64,000 bases of DNA from Gnetum montanum. Lineage: Eukaryota > Streptophyta > Gnetopsida > Gnetales > Gnetaceae. Shown here piece by piece: positions 46,700 to 58,828 of this stretch (position 1 is its first letter; every line of letters starts with the position of its first letter). The stretch spans positions 522,284 to 586,283 of the forward strand of contig MNCI01015802.1 in assembly GCA_015680685.1 (NCBI GenBank), given 5' to 3'. The translations under genes were made by a program, and so were the position numbers. The notes beneath the pieces were generated by a model. The model was not told where the DNA came from, made no database searches, and was given only the letters and a program-made list of their open reading frames with translations.

Positions 46700-48260
46700 T
46701 GAAGGCATATGTTGAACAAAATTGAGAGTCTAACTTGTGCATATGTTGAAGGCATGAACAAAATTGAACAAGTCCATTTCCAACTCTCTAATGAAGATGA
46801 TGATAATTGTTGGGGAGAGTTGAAGATCCTTAATCACTTCAAGAAAGAGCCCTTAGAACTAAAAAATTTACCAATCAAAATGGAGTATGCATTTTTAAGG
46901 AATGGTAAACCAGTCATCATTAATGCTAAACTTTCTCTTGAACAAAAAGAAAAGTTGTTGAAAGTGGTAAATAAATGGTTAACAGACTTTGCTTGATCAT
47001 ATCCATAGCTAACAAAAATTGATTCAAGGATATGCCAACACCGCATGTACATTGACCTGGCCATGAAGCCTAGAAGACAACCACACAAGTAGCTAAACCC
47101 CGAATTGAAACAAATCATTAAGGAGGAAATAGAACAACTCCTTAAGGTGGGGTTTATCTATTTAATCATGGATAGTGAGTGGGTTAGCCGACTCATAATT
47201 TTACCAAAGAAGGATGATACATGATGGGTTTGCATTAACTTTAGGTTGTTAAATATGGCAACATTTAAGGATCACTTTCCTTTGCCATTTGTGAATCAAG
47301 TATTAAACACCATATCTGGGCATTGTTATTATAGTTTCTTGAACGGTTATAGTGGCTATAACCAAATCCAAATTTCACTAAAAGATCAAGCCACAACAAT
47401 ATTCATTAGTCCTTGGGAGACTTTTACATACTATAAGATGCCATTTGGCCTATATAATGCCCTTGCAACATTTCAATGCTTGTTCCTTAGTATCTTTCAA
47501 CAAAAAATTGGTAGTGGTGTTGAAGTTTTCATGGATGAGTTCTCCACCTATGGAGCTACATTTGAGCAAGCCTTGGATTGACTTGAGTAAGTACTAAAGA
47601 GATGTGTTGAGACAAACCTACAGCTCAATTGGTGAAAGAGCCATCTCATGATCCAATAAGGCATTGTGCTAGGATACCAAATTTTGTAGAAAGGGCTTAA
47701 GGTAGACCCAAAAAAGATAAGGGTCATCCAAGGAATAATATACCAACCAGAGACTATCAAAGATGTTTGGTCATTTCTTGGACACACTGGTTACTACTGG
47801 CGCTTTATTGAGAATTTCTCTAGGATTGCTAAACCATTAGTAGAACTTACAAAGAAAGATGCATCATTCATTTAGACCAAGGAATGTGAAAACGCATTCC
47901 AATAATTAAAAGAGAAATTTGTAGAAAAATCAATCCTATGAGCACTATATTAGTCCAAACCATTCCATATCATGACAGACACATCTAACTATTCTTTGGA
48001 AGCCATGCTCATGCAGATGGATAGTAAGAAATGTCCATATTATATCCATTGCGCAAGTCAAAGCATTATGGGGGCACAATTAAATTACACCAGCATGGAA
48101 AAAGAATTAATGGTAGTGGTGTATGTGTTAGAAAATTTTAGACATTATGTACAGGTTACAAAGTATCTATACATATGGACCACAATGTAATTCACTTCCT
48201 TATGACCAAGCTGACGACAAGCCCTCATGTTATACAGTGGCTTCTGACCTTGCAGGAATT
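46700..48260 (+). pseudogene. T9 reverse transcriptase and RNase H, Athila-like, decayed
   Basis: After a pre-RT region (46700-47120) RT shows FKDHFPLPF, FLNGYSGYNQI, MPFGLYNALATFQ and VFMDEFSTYG, in which the second catalytic Asp of the xxDD box is Glu. The RNase H (47940-48190) has MTDTSN and MEKELM, so unlike T3 its first Asp is kept. No archaeal-type RNase H was found between protease and RT. Stops near 46996, 47580 and others. Confidence 0.85.
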
Positions 48261-48539
48261 CAATATTACTATGGTAGATCGAAAAGGGATCTAGAATGTG
48301 GTCACTGACCATCTTTTTGACTTAAGATGGGATAACAAAGAGGAGGAGAGCTTGCTCTTTGATCAATTTTCAGATGAACTCCTCTTTACTGGAGCAATAA
48401 ATGAACACACACCTAAAAAAGTAATATGGTATAATGGCATCCTCACATATCTTCTCACTCAAGAGATGCCACAAGACTTGGATTTTAGGGAAAATAACAA
48501 TTTCTTCATTAGGTCAAATACTTCATGGAAATTAATGGA

Positions 48540-49740
48540 CACTTTTACAAGGTGTGTGTCGATGGCCTGATCCGTTGGTGTGTCCTTGACGAAGATCAAC
48601 TTCGCATTCTCTAGGATGCTCATGAAGGACCTTGCAGAGGCCACTATGCAAGGAGACACACGACCATAAAAATCTTGATGGTAGGATACTATTGGCACAC
48701 AATCTTTAGGGATGCTCACTAGTTTGTCAAGTCTTGTGAACATTGTCAACGTGATAGGGGGATGACCACTCATATGGAAGGTCCTCAATAGTGGATTCAA
48801 CCACTAGAACCTTTCAACCTATGGGGTGTTGACTTCATGGGTCCCATCACATCCATGTCTAATGGGAAAGCATATATTATAGTAGCAGTTGACTATTGCG
48901 CAAAATGGGCTGAAGTAGCAACCGTTATAGATTACACATCATCCACTATTACCAGATTTATATAACAATATATTGTAAATAGGTTTGGAGTGCCATGTTC
49001 ACTAATTTCTAATAATGGGACTCATTTCATAGGTTCCACATTTAGAAAATTAATGCAGCACTTAGGGGTAGAACATAAATTAATAACACCTTACCACCTC
49101 CAAGCCAACGGTCAAGTAGAGGTAACCAACCGGGAGATTACAAAAATATTAACACGAACCATTAGCAAATATAGGAATGATTGGAGCACAAAACTTAATG
49201 ATGCTCTCTAGGCTTATCAATAAACTTGGAAACTTCCTATTGGATATTCTCCCTATGAGTTAGTGTACAGAAAACTTCCAATACTCCTAATTCAATCTGA
49301 GTGTCATACACTCTCAATGGCTTGTGAACTAAAATTTGACCAAAGTTTAACACAAAAGAAGAGATTGATCAATCTGAACTTGCTAGAAAAAAGTCTCTTA
49401 GTGGCCCTATCTTTGAATGAGGTGAACAAGGCATTCAGCAAGCAATGCCATGACTTTAGAATTAGGAAAGTAAGGTTTCAACTAGGAGATAAGGTCCTCT
49501 ACTAGAACCCCCACACATGTACCTCAAAAGGAAAAATTTCAAACATTATGGGAGGAACCTTATATAATTGATCAAACCTTTTCCTCTAGGGCCATGATAA
49601 TTTACAAACCTAACAACTCAAATAAAAAGTAGTTGGTCAATATCCAACAAATTAAACCTTTCATAGAACCAAGATTGGCCAGTGTAAATACCACCTCACC
49701 TGATGGACATCCACATTCTATTTTTTGAATCTCCTCCTTC
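48540..49740 (+). pseudogene. T9 integrase, Athila-like, decayed
   Basis: Frames shift near 48560 and 48880. Blocks in order: CEHCQRDRG of the zinc region, WGVDFMGPITS (first Asp), LISNNGTHFIG (second Asp changed to Asn), QANGQVEVTNRE (Glu), SPYELVY, and a C-terminal GDKVLY block. This order and wording are characteristic of Athila integrases. Confidence 0.85.
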
Positions 49741-51360
49741 CAACTCAATCATGGGGGAGATGGCCATCCATGCTACCCATTACCATGGCCTCTCAGTTTT
49801 TCTACCCTTTTTATTTTTCACATTTTTGATTTTACAAATTTTTGATTTGCAAATTGTTTAAATTTTATACCATTTTTAGTACATTTAAATTTTCTTGATT
49901 ATTTTAGACTTATATATTTTACTTTATTTTGTTTCTTATGTTTCTTTTGATTAAGTGAGATATTTTCTCATTTTAGCTAATAAATCTCTTTTATTGTCAT
50001 AGGACACAATGCTACTGTTGTTATTTACTAATGATTGTTTGTGCTTAATGTGTGATTATCAATTTCTAGTTTCTATTTTTGAAGTTTGATATTTGATGAC
50101 TTTGACATGGTTTATTTTTCATGGAACAGGTAGTGAGTCCACATCATCCACCCATCCAAAGAACTCTATGGTTTTTCTTGTTTTTTGAATTTGAGAGCCC
50201 TTTTTCTTTAAAGAAACTTTTAATTAATCAATGGCCTTGGTAGTTTTGGAATTAGGAAGGATCCAAAGGTTTGTAAAGGGTGTGACTTTGAGGGGACTCA
50301 ATACTCTTTGTACTATTCTTCTTGCTTGAGTGCTTGAGTGTTTTTTGATAGACTTCTTACTGTTCCATACCACCAATGATAGGAAGATAAATAACATCAT
50401 TACATGGTGTGGTTCCCATCATCTAAAAAAATAAAAAATGATGGGAATTCAAAGCACACCCCTTCGACATGAATAAGTCCTCATATGGTGTGGTTCCCAT
50501 TTCAAAAAGAGAAAAAAAAAACAACAATGGGAATTCAAAACACATCCCTTGGACAAATAAAAGGGCTACAGGCACTCGTTATGGGAATTGAAATACATAC
50601 ACCTATGCTTGAAGGTCCCCTTTAACTAAGGCCCTCTCTCTCTCACTTCCTGCTTCTCTTTCCTCTTTGTGGAATGGTGGTTGTCTTGCGGGAACACTCT
50701 TGTGTCTTGAGCGGGTGGATCAGTCTTAGAGTGATGATGCAAAGTCACTGAAAGTGGATGGTTTTGATTTGGACTGAGGATGGAACTTCTCCAGTCATTT
50801 TAACCACAATTCCATAAGGGACTTCTTATGACCTTAATTTGGAACTCCATTCCACCTTTTGTATCATCCATCCATGCTACCATAACTCACCTTACTACTG
50901 GGTTCTATGTTATGCTCGATGTCTTAGTTTGACATATTGGGATTCTTGAGTGGATCCTTTTGGTTTGGTCCTTAACTTGTCATGATCATTAAATCAACTA
51001 TGGGGTCCACGAACTCCTTAGTTGAGGTTATGCAAGGGCAAAAAGGGCATGAGCTTACTATGGGGAGGACCCACTTGCATAGCTTTTGGCTTGATTAGTC
51101 AATGTTCCTTACCTTTGACATCGTTATAATATTATATTTTGTATTTTCCATTTTGTAAACCGCTTAGTATTCCTTAATCTTTCATTGCATTCATCTATTA
51201 AATCAAAATTTCTCCATTTTTTCAAATTTAAGAACTTTAACATCCTCTTCTCATGATTTCATACTATTCTTGGTCTTCTAAGCTTTCACTTGATCCCCAT
51301 TTCATCAAAAAATTCCTTGTATTTGAAAGTTTGACCAAAGTCAATAGAAGTGAATAGTGG
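49741..51360 (+). other. T9 region between integrase and internal promoter
   Basis: No ORF. It begins with a GGGGGAGATGGCCATCC block shared with T2 and includes the hairpin repeats at 50407-50545 and a GGGGAGGACCCACTTG block near 51060 shared with T2 and T4. Confidence 0.6.
50407..50545 (+). other. T9 tandem hairpins with A-rich loops
   Basis: Two units: 50407-50459 (TTCCCATCAT paired with ATGATGGGAA) and 50488-50545 (TTCCCAT with ATGGGAA), each flanked by GTGTGG and CACAC/CACAT. A degraded third half-unit lies near 50580. T2 has a single unit with a compensated stem (4413-4499). Confidence 0.6.
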
Positions 51361-51508
51361 TCAACAGCTACATCATTGAGGCCTCGTTGATGTAGCTGAC
51401 CCCATTAATGGGGCCCTATCATGGAGGCCTCATTGACGTAGCCGACCCCATTAATGGGGCCCTATCATTGAGGTTGCGTTAACACGATACAAAAATACTA
51501 TATATACT
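51361..51508 (+). promoter_or_regulatory. T9 candidate internal promoter
   Basis: An array of GAGGCCTC and GGGGCCCT palindromes with CTACAT and GTTGATG flanks, as in the T9 LTR U3 (CTACATTGACGAGGCCTC), then TATATATA at 51499-51506. The env-position ATG follows about 450 bp later across an intron. Confidence 0.55.
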
Positions 51509-51652
51509 GTTAGAAACTTTGGAATTTTTTGTCATTTGCTCATAACACACGAGGAATTTTGCAATTTTTTATAGCTCAAAACCTTCCAAAGTCCATAAAT
51601 TTTAAACCATCTGTCCAAATCACTTTTTTTTTCGATCCTGTGCTTACCAAAG

Positions 51653-51959
51653 GTAAGATATTTATCATGGGGGCCATAAACCTTAAGGTTTCTAATGTAA
51701 TTTTCAAAAAAATTTCTAACTCCCCCAAGGTTTAGTAATCTTAATCATACATAAACATCAAAATTTTCCAAGTTAACCCTTCTAACAACCTCCGGGATGA
51801 TTTATCAATGATAAGGCATAAATAGAAATAATAATTAAGTTAATTAAATCAACCATGATCACAACTTAGCCAAGTGTAACTACCATCAAGAGTTACGGTA
51901 TCCTAATTATTTTATGGTTACATAATGATTGCTAATCCATGGTTCTATTGTGATTGCAA
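51653..51959 (+). other. T9 leader intron ahead of the env-position ORF
   Basis: Donor AAAG|GTAAGA at 51653; acceptor position GCAA|ATGG at 51959, where AG has decayed to AA. Length 307 nt, almost that of T4 and T10. Confidence 0.5.
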
Positions 51960-54805
51960 ATGGCACCTAAACAAAAGCGCCTGTAGGAAGGAGAACCTTC
52001 ATAACCATGGACGAAATGACCTAGAGCTGGAAGGGGCTAGTAGGAACAAGGCCAAGAACAATAAGAGGTGACCCACGCAACAGGACCTTTTTGGGAGGAG
52101 CCCAAAGTGGAATCTATTTGACAAATTCTAGAAGAAGAAGTGCCTATAGAATAATCTCAATGAGGAGAAGCACCTAGACCTGTGCGTAGGCTTGGGGTCA
52201 CTTTGACTCAAGCCTACCTAGAAATCATCAAGTCTTGAGAGATCCAAAGATCAGTTCTTCAAGAGATAAAGTTTAGGCCATTTTTGGAGAAAGCTCCAAA
52301 ATATGTCAGAAAACAATTGCAAACCTCTCCCATGTGACCCATCATCATGACCACTGGGGAGTGATACATGGGAGAGACCTATCTCTTCTAGAATAGCTGA
52401 AGGCTAGGGTTCATTTTAAAAAGTAAGGATGTTCAAGTGTTTTACTTAGTAGAGGCCATTTCACAGGCATTGGGTTTGCCTAACATCGGAACACAATTGG
52501 TGGAAATATCAACAAACGATGACCCTGAGGTAAAAAGGAAGTGGACCTAGAAATGTTACGGGGTGGACCATAATGAGTATGGCATGCTCACACTGGCAGA
52601 GCAAATTTATTTCAAGATTACAACCTATCACCTCAATCCAAAGGTGAGGCCAAGTAAGGTGACTGCCTTCTTTTCTTGTGCATGTGCCACTTTAAGCAGG
52701 AAATTTTCCATTAACCTTCGAGAGCTAATTTATTTGGAGATTGAGAAGCATTTCAAGGAGAATGAACATGGAAGGAGGACCCTGCCATTTCCATGCCTTA
52801 TAAGAAAACTTTGCAAGAGGGTAGGAATTTTTTGCTATTCAAATAACACTCTCAGGCATACTCTCGGCCTCATGGACAGAAATTATAAAGGACAAAATGC
52901 TAGCAGCCATCCAAGAAAAGGAGCTGCCACCACCACCACCCACTTAAGAGACAACACCAAAGGCCTGCATAGTCCTTGAGCATCTATGACAAATCTAAGA
53001 GTAGCTCTTGAGCGAACAAGAGCAGCATGCAGGAATGAGTGGGGTTGATCCATCTCTGTATCGGCCAGCAACGAGTCATCTTAATGAGGTGGCTCGAATA
53101 GTTAGCAAGATGGAGAGGGGTGGTTCCTTTTTCTCTACCCAAAGAATGTAGTTTCCTTCAAGATTAGATTCCAATGCTCTAGAGGTGATGGTGTCATTAG
53201 CAACATATCATCTATTTCCAAAAATCTCTAGAAATGTTTTCTCAATGAGGTTGGAGGAAGGTGAAGAAGCAACTATTTGGTGATGTAGCACCAAGGGTAG
53301 GAAACAGTGGTAAAGGTGGTAGCTAATTATGTATCTAAAGCACTAAATTCACCAGTGGCATCTATACCAGATGTATCTGCACTCCAAGATGTGTAGACGT
53401 TTAGAAGCACAATCAGCAAAAAATTGAATACAGCCCAACATGAACAACTACTGGAACAACTAGTAGGGATAAGGCAACCAACTCTAGATATCTTTGATCT
53501 TCTAAAGAACATCATTGCAACCTAGTCAGAACCACTGAATGCAAGGGGGAAATGCATCATTTTGAAAGGGTAACTAGAAATGGCCCAAGAGCAAAATCTA
53601 TGCTTGGTCACGAAGGTTGCTGAGCTTCATGCCCAACTTGCAAAGCAAACAATCCTTAGCCTGGTAACAACAAGAGATGAAGCTATCAACCAGCTTTAGG
53701 AATAACTTCAAAGGCTGAGGAGGAAGTGGTAATGGCCATCTTCAAACCATCCATGGTAGAAGCTGAAACACATTCAATTAAAAAGGACTTGAATAAGATG
53801 CACCAAGAAAATGAGGCATTGACCACACAAAATCATCAATTATCAAATGTTGATGCTTAAAGAGATCAAATGCAGGAATTCATTCATCAACAGTAAGAGA
53901 ATCTTTCTAGAGTCAACACTGAACTAAGGAAATTGGCTGCAGAGAACCAAAATCTATTAATGGAGGAGGTATGCACCTTGTGGCAAAAGTCTATCACCAA
54001 AATCACTGCTTGGAAGAAAGAAGCTCTCAAGCTTGAGAGAGTGAAAAATCATTATAGGAACCAAGTTGGCTTACAAAAGGAAATTAATGAAAAAGAAATG
54101 AAGATGACAACGACTAAGGTAAAAGAAGCCTTCCAACAATTGCAGCAAGGAAGAGAAATATGACAATCCATCCTTGATAGGATTAATGCCTACAACAAAG
54201 TGGAGATTTGCTTGAAGAACTTGCATATTGAAGAAATGAAAAAGTATATCAAGTTACTCAATCTCCATTACAAAAACCTAGTAATGCTGACAATTAGATG
54301 GTCGTGGTTAGAATTGGAGAAGTAGGTGGCTAGCTCGTATTTGCTATACGAGGCCAAGTTCAAACACCACAAGGATACCAAGCAAAAGCTTGAGACTACT
54401 AATGTTGAACTCGATGTCCTCAAAGGAAGATTCATAGATCAATGATACATTGTCGAGGACCTAGCTAGACAGATGAATGACTACCAAGAGCTAAAAAACA
54501 CAATGCGAGCATTCAACTTTGAATGCAAACAGTTCACTACTTGGTGTGTCAATGCTAAGGAGTTGTTTCTAGTGATTCCATGTCCTTGGGAGGTGACTGG
54601 TTCAACCCACATTAGGGAAGTTGCATGGATAGTGCATAATCCTAGGAGTAAGGAGGATAAAATAAAAGCACTACTAGATGCTTTCAACCTTCCACATGAA
54701 GTTGCAGTAGTAGCAGGTCAACCACAGCCTCATCCATTGCCAGTGCATGAAGCCGATGAAGGTCCCTCAGAGCCTCAGGAACCACCACCGCCTAGGACCA
54801 TTTGA
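51960..54805 (+). pseudogene. T9 env-position ORF (MAPK ORF), decayed
   Basis: ATG at 51960 (MAPKQKRL). The domain at 52200-52850 includes ALGLPNIGTQL, IYFKITTYHLNPK and LPFPCLIRKLCKRVGI, resembling the putative plant transposon protein domain. A long Gln/Lys/Glu-rich, likely coiled-coil segment covers 53560-54470 (AENQNLLMEEV, NDYQELKN). The tail is Pro-rich (EPQEPPPP), ending TGA at 54803-54805. About 950 codons if whole, with perhaps 15 interruptions. Function unknown; no membrane segment seen. Confidence 0.72.
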
Positions 54806-55042
54806 TCTTATCCAACAAGCTTTACATCATTAAGGAACATGTTGTCCAATTTTTGAGAAGTTGTGTCATGATGTTCAATTTTGTGTCATGAACATCACCA
54901 TTTTTGTAATGTGTTGATTTGTACACCCGAGTACTCCATTTTTTGTTAAGTCAGTCAAGTTTTTTTTGTTGAAAGAAAAATCAATCAATAATCTCGTACC
55001 TTCCCAATTTTGTAAAAGAACTCAAGGATGAGTTTTCATTCG

Positions 55043-55054
55043 GTTGTGGGGGTA
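55043..55054 (+). other. T9 polypurine tract
   Basis: GTTGTGGGGGTA directly before the 3' LTR start TGATGAG. Confidence 0.75.
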
Positions 55055-55999
55055 TGATGAGCTGTCATTGGTTGGCTACGTTGATGAGGACTTATCAACG
55101 TAGTTGACCACATTGATAAGGCCTTGTCCATGAGGTCCCATTGATGCATTTTGACTTGTGTTGATGATGCATCATTGACATAGTGTCTGTTCGTCCCCTA
55201 TAAATATGTGCCTACCCATCACATTTATGGTGAGTCTAGATTTCAATTGTAGTGAAGCTCTTGCATTTTTTCCATTCAAAAGTTAGAATTTTTTCCCTGA
55301 GTGCCCGCAACAGGAATCATTGAGTGTACAAACATTTATTTGAGCATTGTTGTACCTGAGCACAATAGTGTGTGCGACAATAAAGATGAGCTTTCTGATA
55401 AACCTTGCATCACTTTGGATATATTAGCTCTTTTATTTATGCATTCAATGTTTTCAATTATTCATTAATTATTCTCAATTATTTTCACAATAATTTTCTA
55501 GCAATTGAGTTAATGAGATTATTAAGCTAAATAGATTAAATACATAAGTACAACCACTTCGAGCATAACACGTATTCACTTGGTAATCCGAACAACATTA
55601 TCTCTTGGTACATCCAGTAGTGTAGGGTTTGGTCACCCAATAGTGGATACGTGGGTTCAAGATGTGTACAGAAAGTGGGAATGAATGCTTATGTTAGGAT
55701 TATTTAAATGATTAGTTAATTAGTCATTTAGATTAGTTGATTAAACCCTTTTTTATCTACATTTTGAGCACCCACAATATAAAATACAAAATGATAAAAA
55801 TTGGATGCCTCAATTATAGATAATCATACCAATGAACATCATAAGTGTAATTGGGAGGACAACAATTAACTTTAGGGTTAGATTCACCTCCTAAAGGGCT
55901 AGTGCACTAGAAATGGTAAAGTCCATAGAATTCGACTAGATCATGACTGAACACTTGTGATTTGTATGGTTGGGCATAGGGGTACTTTGCTGCTCATTA
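55055..55999 (+). repeat. T9 3' LTR
   Basis: TGATGAGCTG...CTCATTA; partner of 42529-43465. TATAAATA at 55199-55206. Confidence 0.88.
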
Positions 56000-57568
56000 A
56001 TTAGTTTGATTATTATACCTTAGTTTGTATCCTAAAATATTTTGTTGGGTTATCCATACCTTTGGACAAATTTATCATAAAATTAGTATTTGGAAAATAT
56101 GAGTTTTAGATTCATTCTTCATTTCACCACAATTTGGATTCATCTCTCCATCATTTAGGATGTTTGTTTATTTAGAATTTGGTTATTTAGATTCACAATT
56201 ATCTTTGCAATGAACATGAAACCAATTAGATCAATAGTGATTTGGACACTTATACGGTCAGTCAGGTCAGCAACTATCATTATCTTTATAGTGACTATGC
56301 AACCTGTCATGTCAGTAGTAAGCTAGATACTTATGTAGTTAGTTAAGTAATTAAGTGCCATTAATTCAAGTTTTAATTTATTTAGGTTTGGAGTGTGGTG
56401 GTGGATTTGATTCTAACCTTTAATTATTTGTTATTTTACTATTATTATCATTAATTAGTCTTTGTTATACTTATTTGTATTTGTTTAACTACCATTTGAT
56501 TTGCAACTACTCCTATACATGGTTGTCTACTATCTGATGCTTTTAACCAGAATCCATAAGTGAGCATTTTATTATTTTTTTCACCCTACTCAATCTTAGG
56601 ATTAATATCCTTGATTTTATGTGTATTTTAGGTGATTATGTTAGCTTAGTTAAGAAGGACTTAGATAAGATTACTAGTAATTAATTCGTGCTTTGGACAC
56701 TGCATTAAGATTTAAATTTCAGTTCAAGTTCAATTCTATGTTGTAATATTCAACTAGATTATGGTATTGAGATGTTGTATTGGCATTGCATTTTGCCTAT
56801 TTCTTGTGAAAATAAATATTATTTATAATTTAATATGTTGTGATTATTATGCAGTTTTATTAGTTAGTCATGCAATGTTAGTGCCCAAAAATTTTTGGAT
56901 ATTAATGTATTTTCTCTTGTTATATATTTTGTAATTGAAAATTAATTATATATATTGCTACTAGTACAATTTATATTTTTGGCTTAGCCATTAGGGATTT
57001 GTACTATTTTTCCTTAGTGTAAAAGTTAAGTTTGGAACACATGAGGCTATTGTAACTGTCTTGTCAACATTTTACATTTTGTAGTATTTTTCTCTTGCCT
57101 TGATGTTCCTATTTTATGGATATCTACTACTTTTGCTTATTATTCATTCTTGGTATCCATCTAATTTTTATTATACAACAATTTAAGTTTTTCGCATTTT
57201 GTTTACACTCTTTGGATGTTAATGTATTTTTTCTTATTATCAATTTTGTAATTGCAAATTAATTATATATATTTTCTACTAGTATAATTTGTACTTTTGG
57301 CTTAGTCATTAGGAATTCAAACTATTTTTCCTTAGTTTACAAGTTAAGTTTGGAACACATGAGGCTAATGTTACTATCTTGTTAATGTTTTACATTTTGT
57401 TGTGTTTTTCTCTTACCTTGATGTACATATTTTATGTATATCTACTACTTATTATTCATTCTTGGTATCCATCTAATTTATATTATACCACAATTTAAGT
57501 TTTCCACATTCTATTTAATAATCTAAGTAAAGCCTTACTAGCCTAAGCCTAGTTAGGAGGGTGTCACA
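56000..57568 (+). repeat. T8 LTR, 3' part, with internal duplication
   Basis: AT-rich, ending GGGTGTCACA before the primer site. A unit of about 316 bp (about 56895-57210) is repeated at once (57212-57510), sharing for example TTGGCTTAG and GGAACACATGAGGCTA. No ORF. Confidence 0.6.
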
Positions 57569-57571
57569 AGT

Positions 57572-57583
57572 TGGTATCAAAAT
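57572..57583 (+). other. T8 primer-binding site, initiator-Met type
   Basis: TGGTATCAAAAT; the canonical site begins TGGTATCAGAGC. Lies 3 nt after the LTR end. Confidence 0.7.
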
Positions 57584-57799
57584 TGAAGATTTGAAAAGTA
57601 TTCTTGAATTTATAATGTAGGATGCTACTAAGAAGGATTTTTGAGATCCTAAATAGGAAAAACCTTGAATAATTCATGGGGAAGTTTCTCAAAATGATGC
57701 AATAAGGAAGATTTTTACTTATTTGAGGAGTCAAAACTAGTCCAATATTGGTAATAATGGATAGTTCCAACTTAAAAAATCCAACACTAGTGGTAGGAT

Positions 57800-58690
57800 G
57801 TCCATTACATGCTCATAGAGTAATTCATGAAGCTAATTCCCCCATCTTTTAATGATGCAGTGGACCTTGTAGCTTCTTTGGAATGGTTATGTAAGATGGA
57901 AAAGGCATTCCAACTCATGGGTTATTCTTTGATACAAAAAATATGACTAGTTGTCCATTAATTGAAAGGTGTGGAAAATTGTTGGTGGAAAACATGCAAG
58001 ACTAAAAGGGATTGTATACATAGGAAAATTAAGTGGACTAATTTTGGTAAATCCTTCAAAGATAGATGTGTGTCTAAAGAGTTTAGGAGGACTAAGGCTA
58101 AAGAGCTATCCAAGTTGGTGTAAGAAGATCTCAATGTTTCAAAGTATGATGTTAAGTTCCTTTAGTTAGCATACTTTAATCCTCACTTGTAGGATGATGA
58201 TGAAGACATGAGCAACCTATTTATTGATGGATCGATTGAACTGATTCATGTCAACTTAGTTCCTCTTGGTTTGACTAACTATAATGTCATTCATACCAAG
58301 AATTTAGTTATTTAGTGAAGTATAGGATTGAGGAAGAGGAAGAAAGTATATCAACTTAAAAGGTGATCACATGCTATGATTATGAGATGAAGCTTTAAGT
58401 AGACAAGGAATTTTGAAAGAAGCAATAGTCATGGAACATTTGGTAATGCTCCCACATGTTGTGCTTGTAGCAAAGTATGACATCTTAGGAATTAATTTGC
58501 AAACTATCAAAAGTGTAGTAAATTAGGATATAGAGGATGAAAGTGCACCAATAGGATAGTTGGTGGATCAAGTAGAGCATGTGACAAGTAGATGATGTAG
58601 GCTACAAGGATGGAGTTTATGCTCTAACTAATAAACCAATGGAAGAGAAACCTAGCACTGTTATAGACACTACATGTAACATTAGTGGTT
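57800..58690 (+). pseudogene. T8 gag and start of protease, Tekay/Del-like, decayed
   Basis: Blocks in order fit chromovirus gag: LEWLCKMEKAFQLMGYS, a WW pair, FGKSFKDR, YDVKFL, then a zinc-knuckle remnant (CCACSK...CSKLGYRG) near 58460-58540, and VYALTNKP...STVIDTTCNISG near 58590-58680, which matches the linker into the protease. At least eight stops. T10 cuts it at 58829. Confidence 0.7.
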
Positions 58691-58828
58691 TTTTTTCTTG
58701 ATATTGATTGACATTGATGTTGGTCATCTTTTACGTACCCTAGAGTTGTGATCCATTTACATAATGAGCTTACGACCATGCTTTTTTTTCTCCAATAAAC
58801 TTTAGATTTTGGGTTTCAAGAGAATATT

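Larger units (their letters stand above)
42529..55999 (+). mobile_element. T9: full-length Athila-like element, 13.5 kb, decayed
   Basis: LTRs of 937 and 945 bp enclose primer site, gag, protease, RT, RNase H, integrase, hairpin repeats, internal promoter-like array, leader intron, env-position ORF and polypurine tract. It is the only family-2 copy here with pol, and so the reference for T2, T4, T6 and T10. RT and integrase resemble Athila. Target duplication is not clear (CTATT against ATTAG). Dozens of stops and frameshifts show age. Confidence 0.9.
41931..58828 (+). mobile_element. T8: Tekay/Del-like remnant split by T9 and cut by T10
   Basis: The sure part is 56000-58828: LTR end, initiator-Met-type primer site, gag and protease start, on the plus strand. 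T9 lies within or at the start of its LTR and T10 cuts it at 58829. Left border at 41931 is a guess. Confidence 0.5.
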
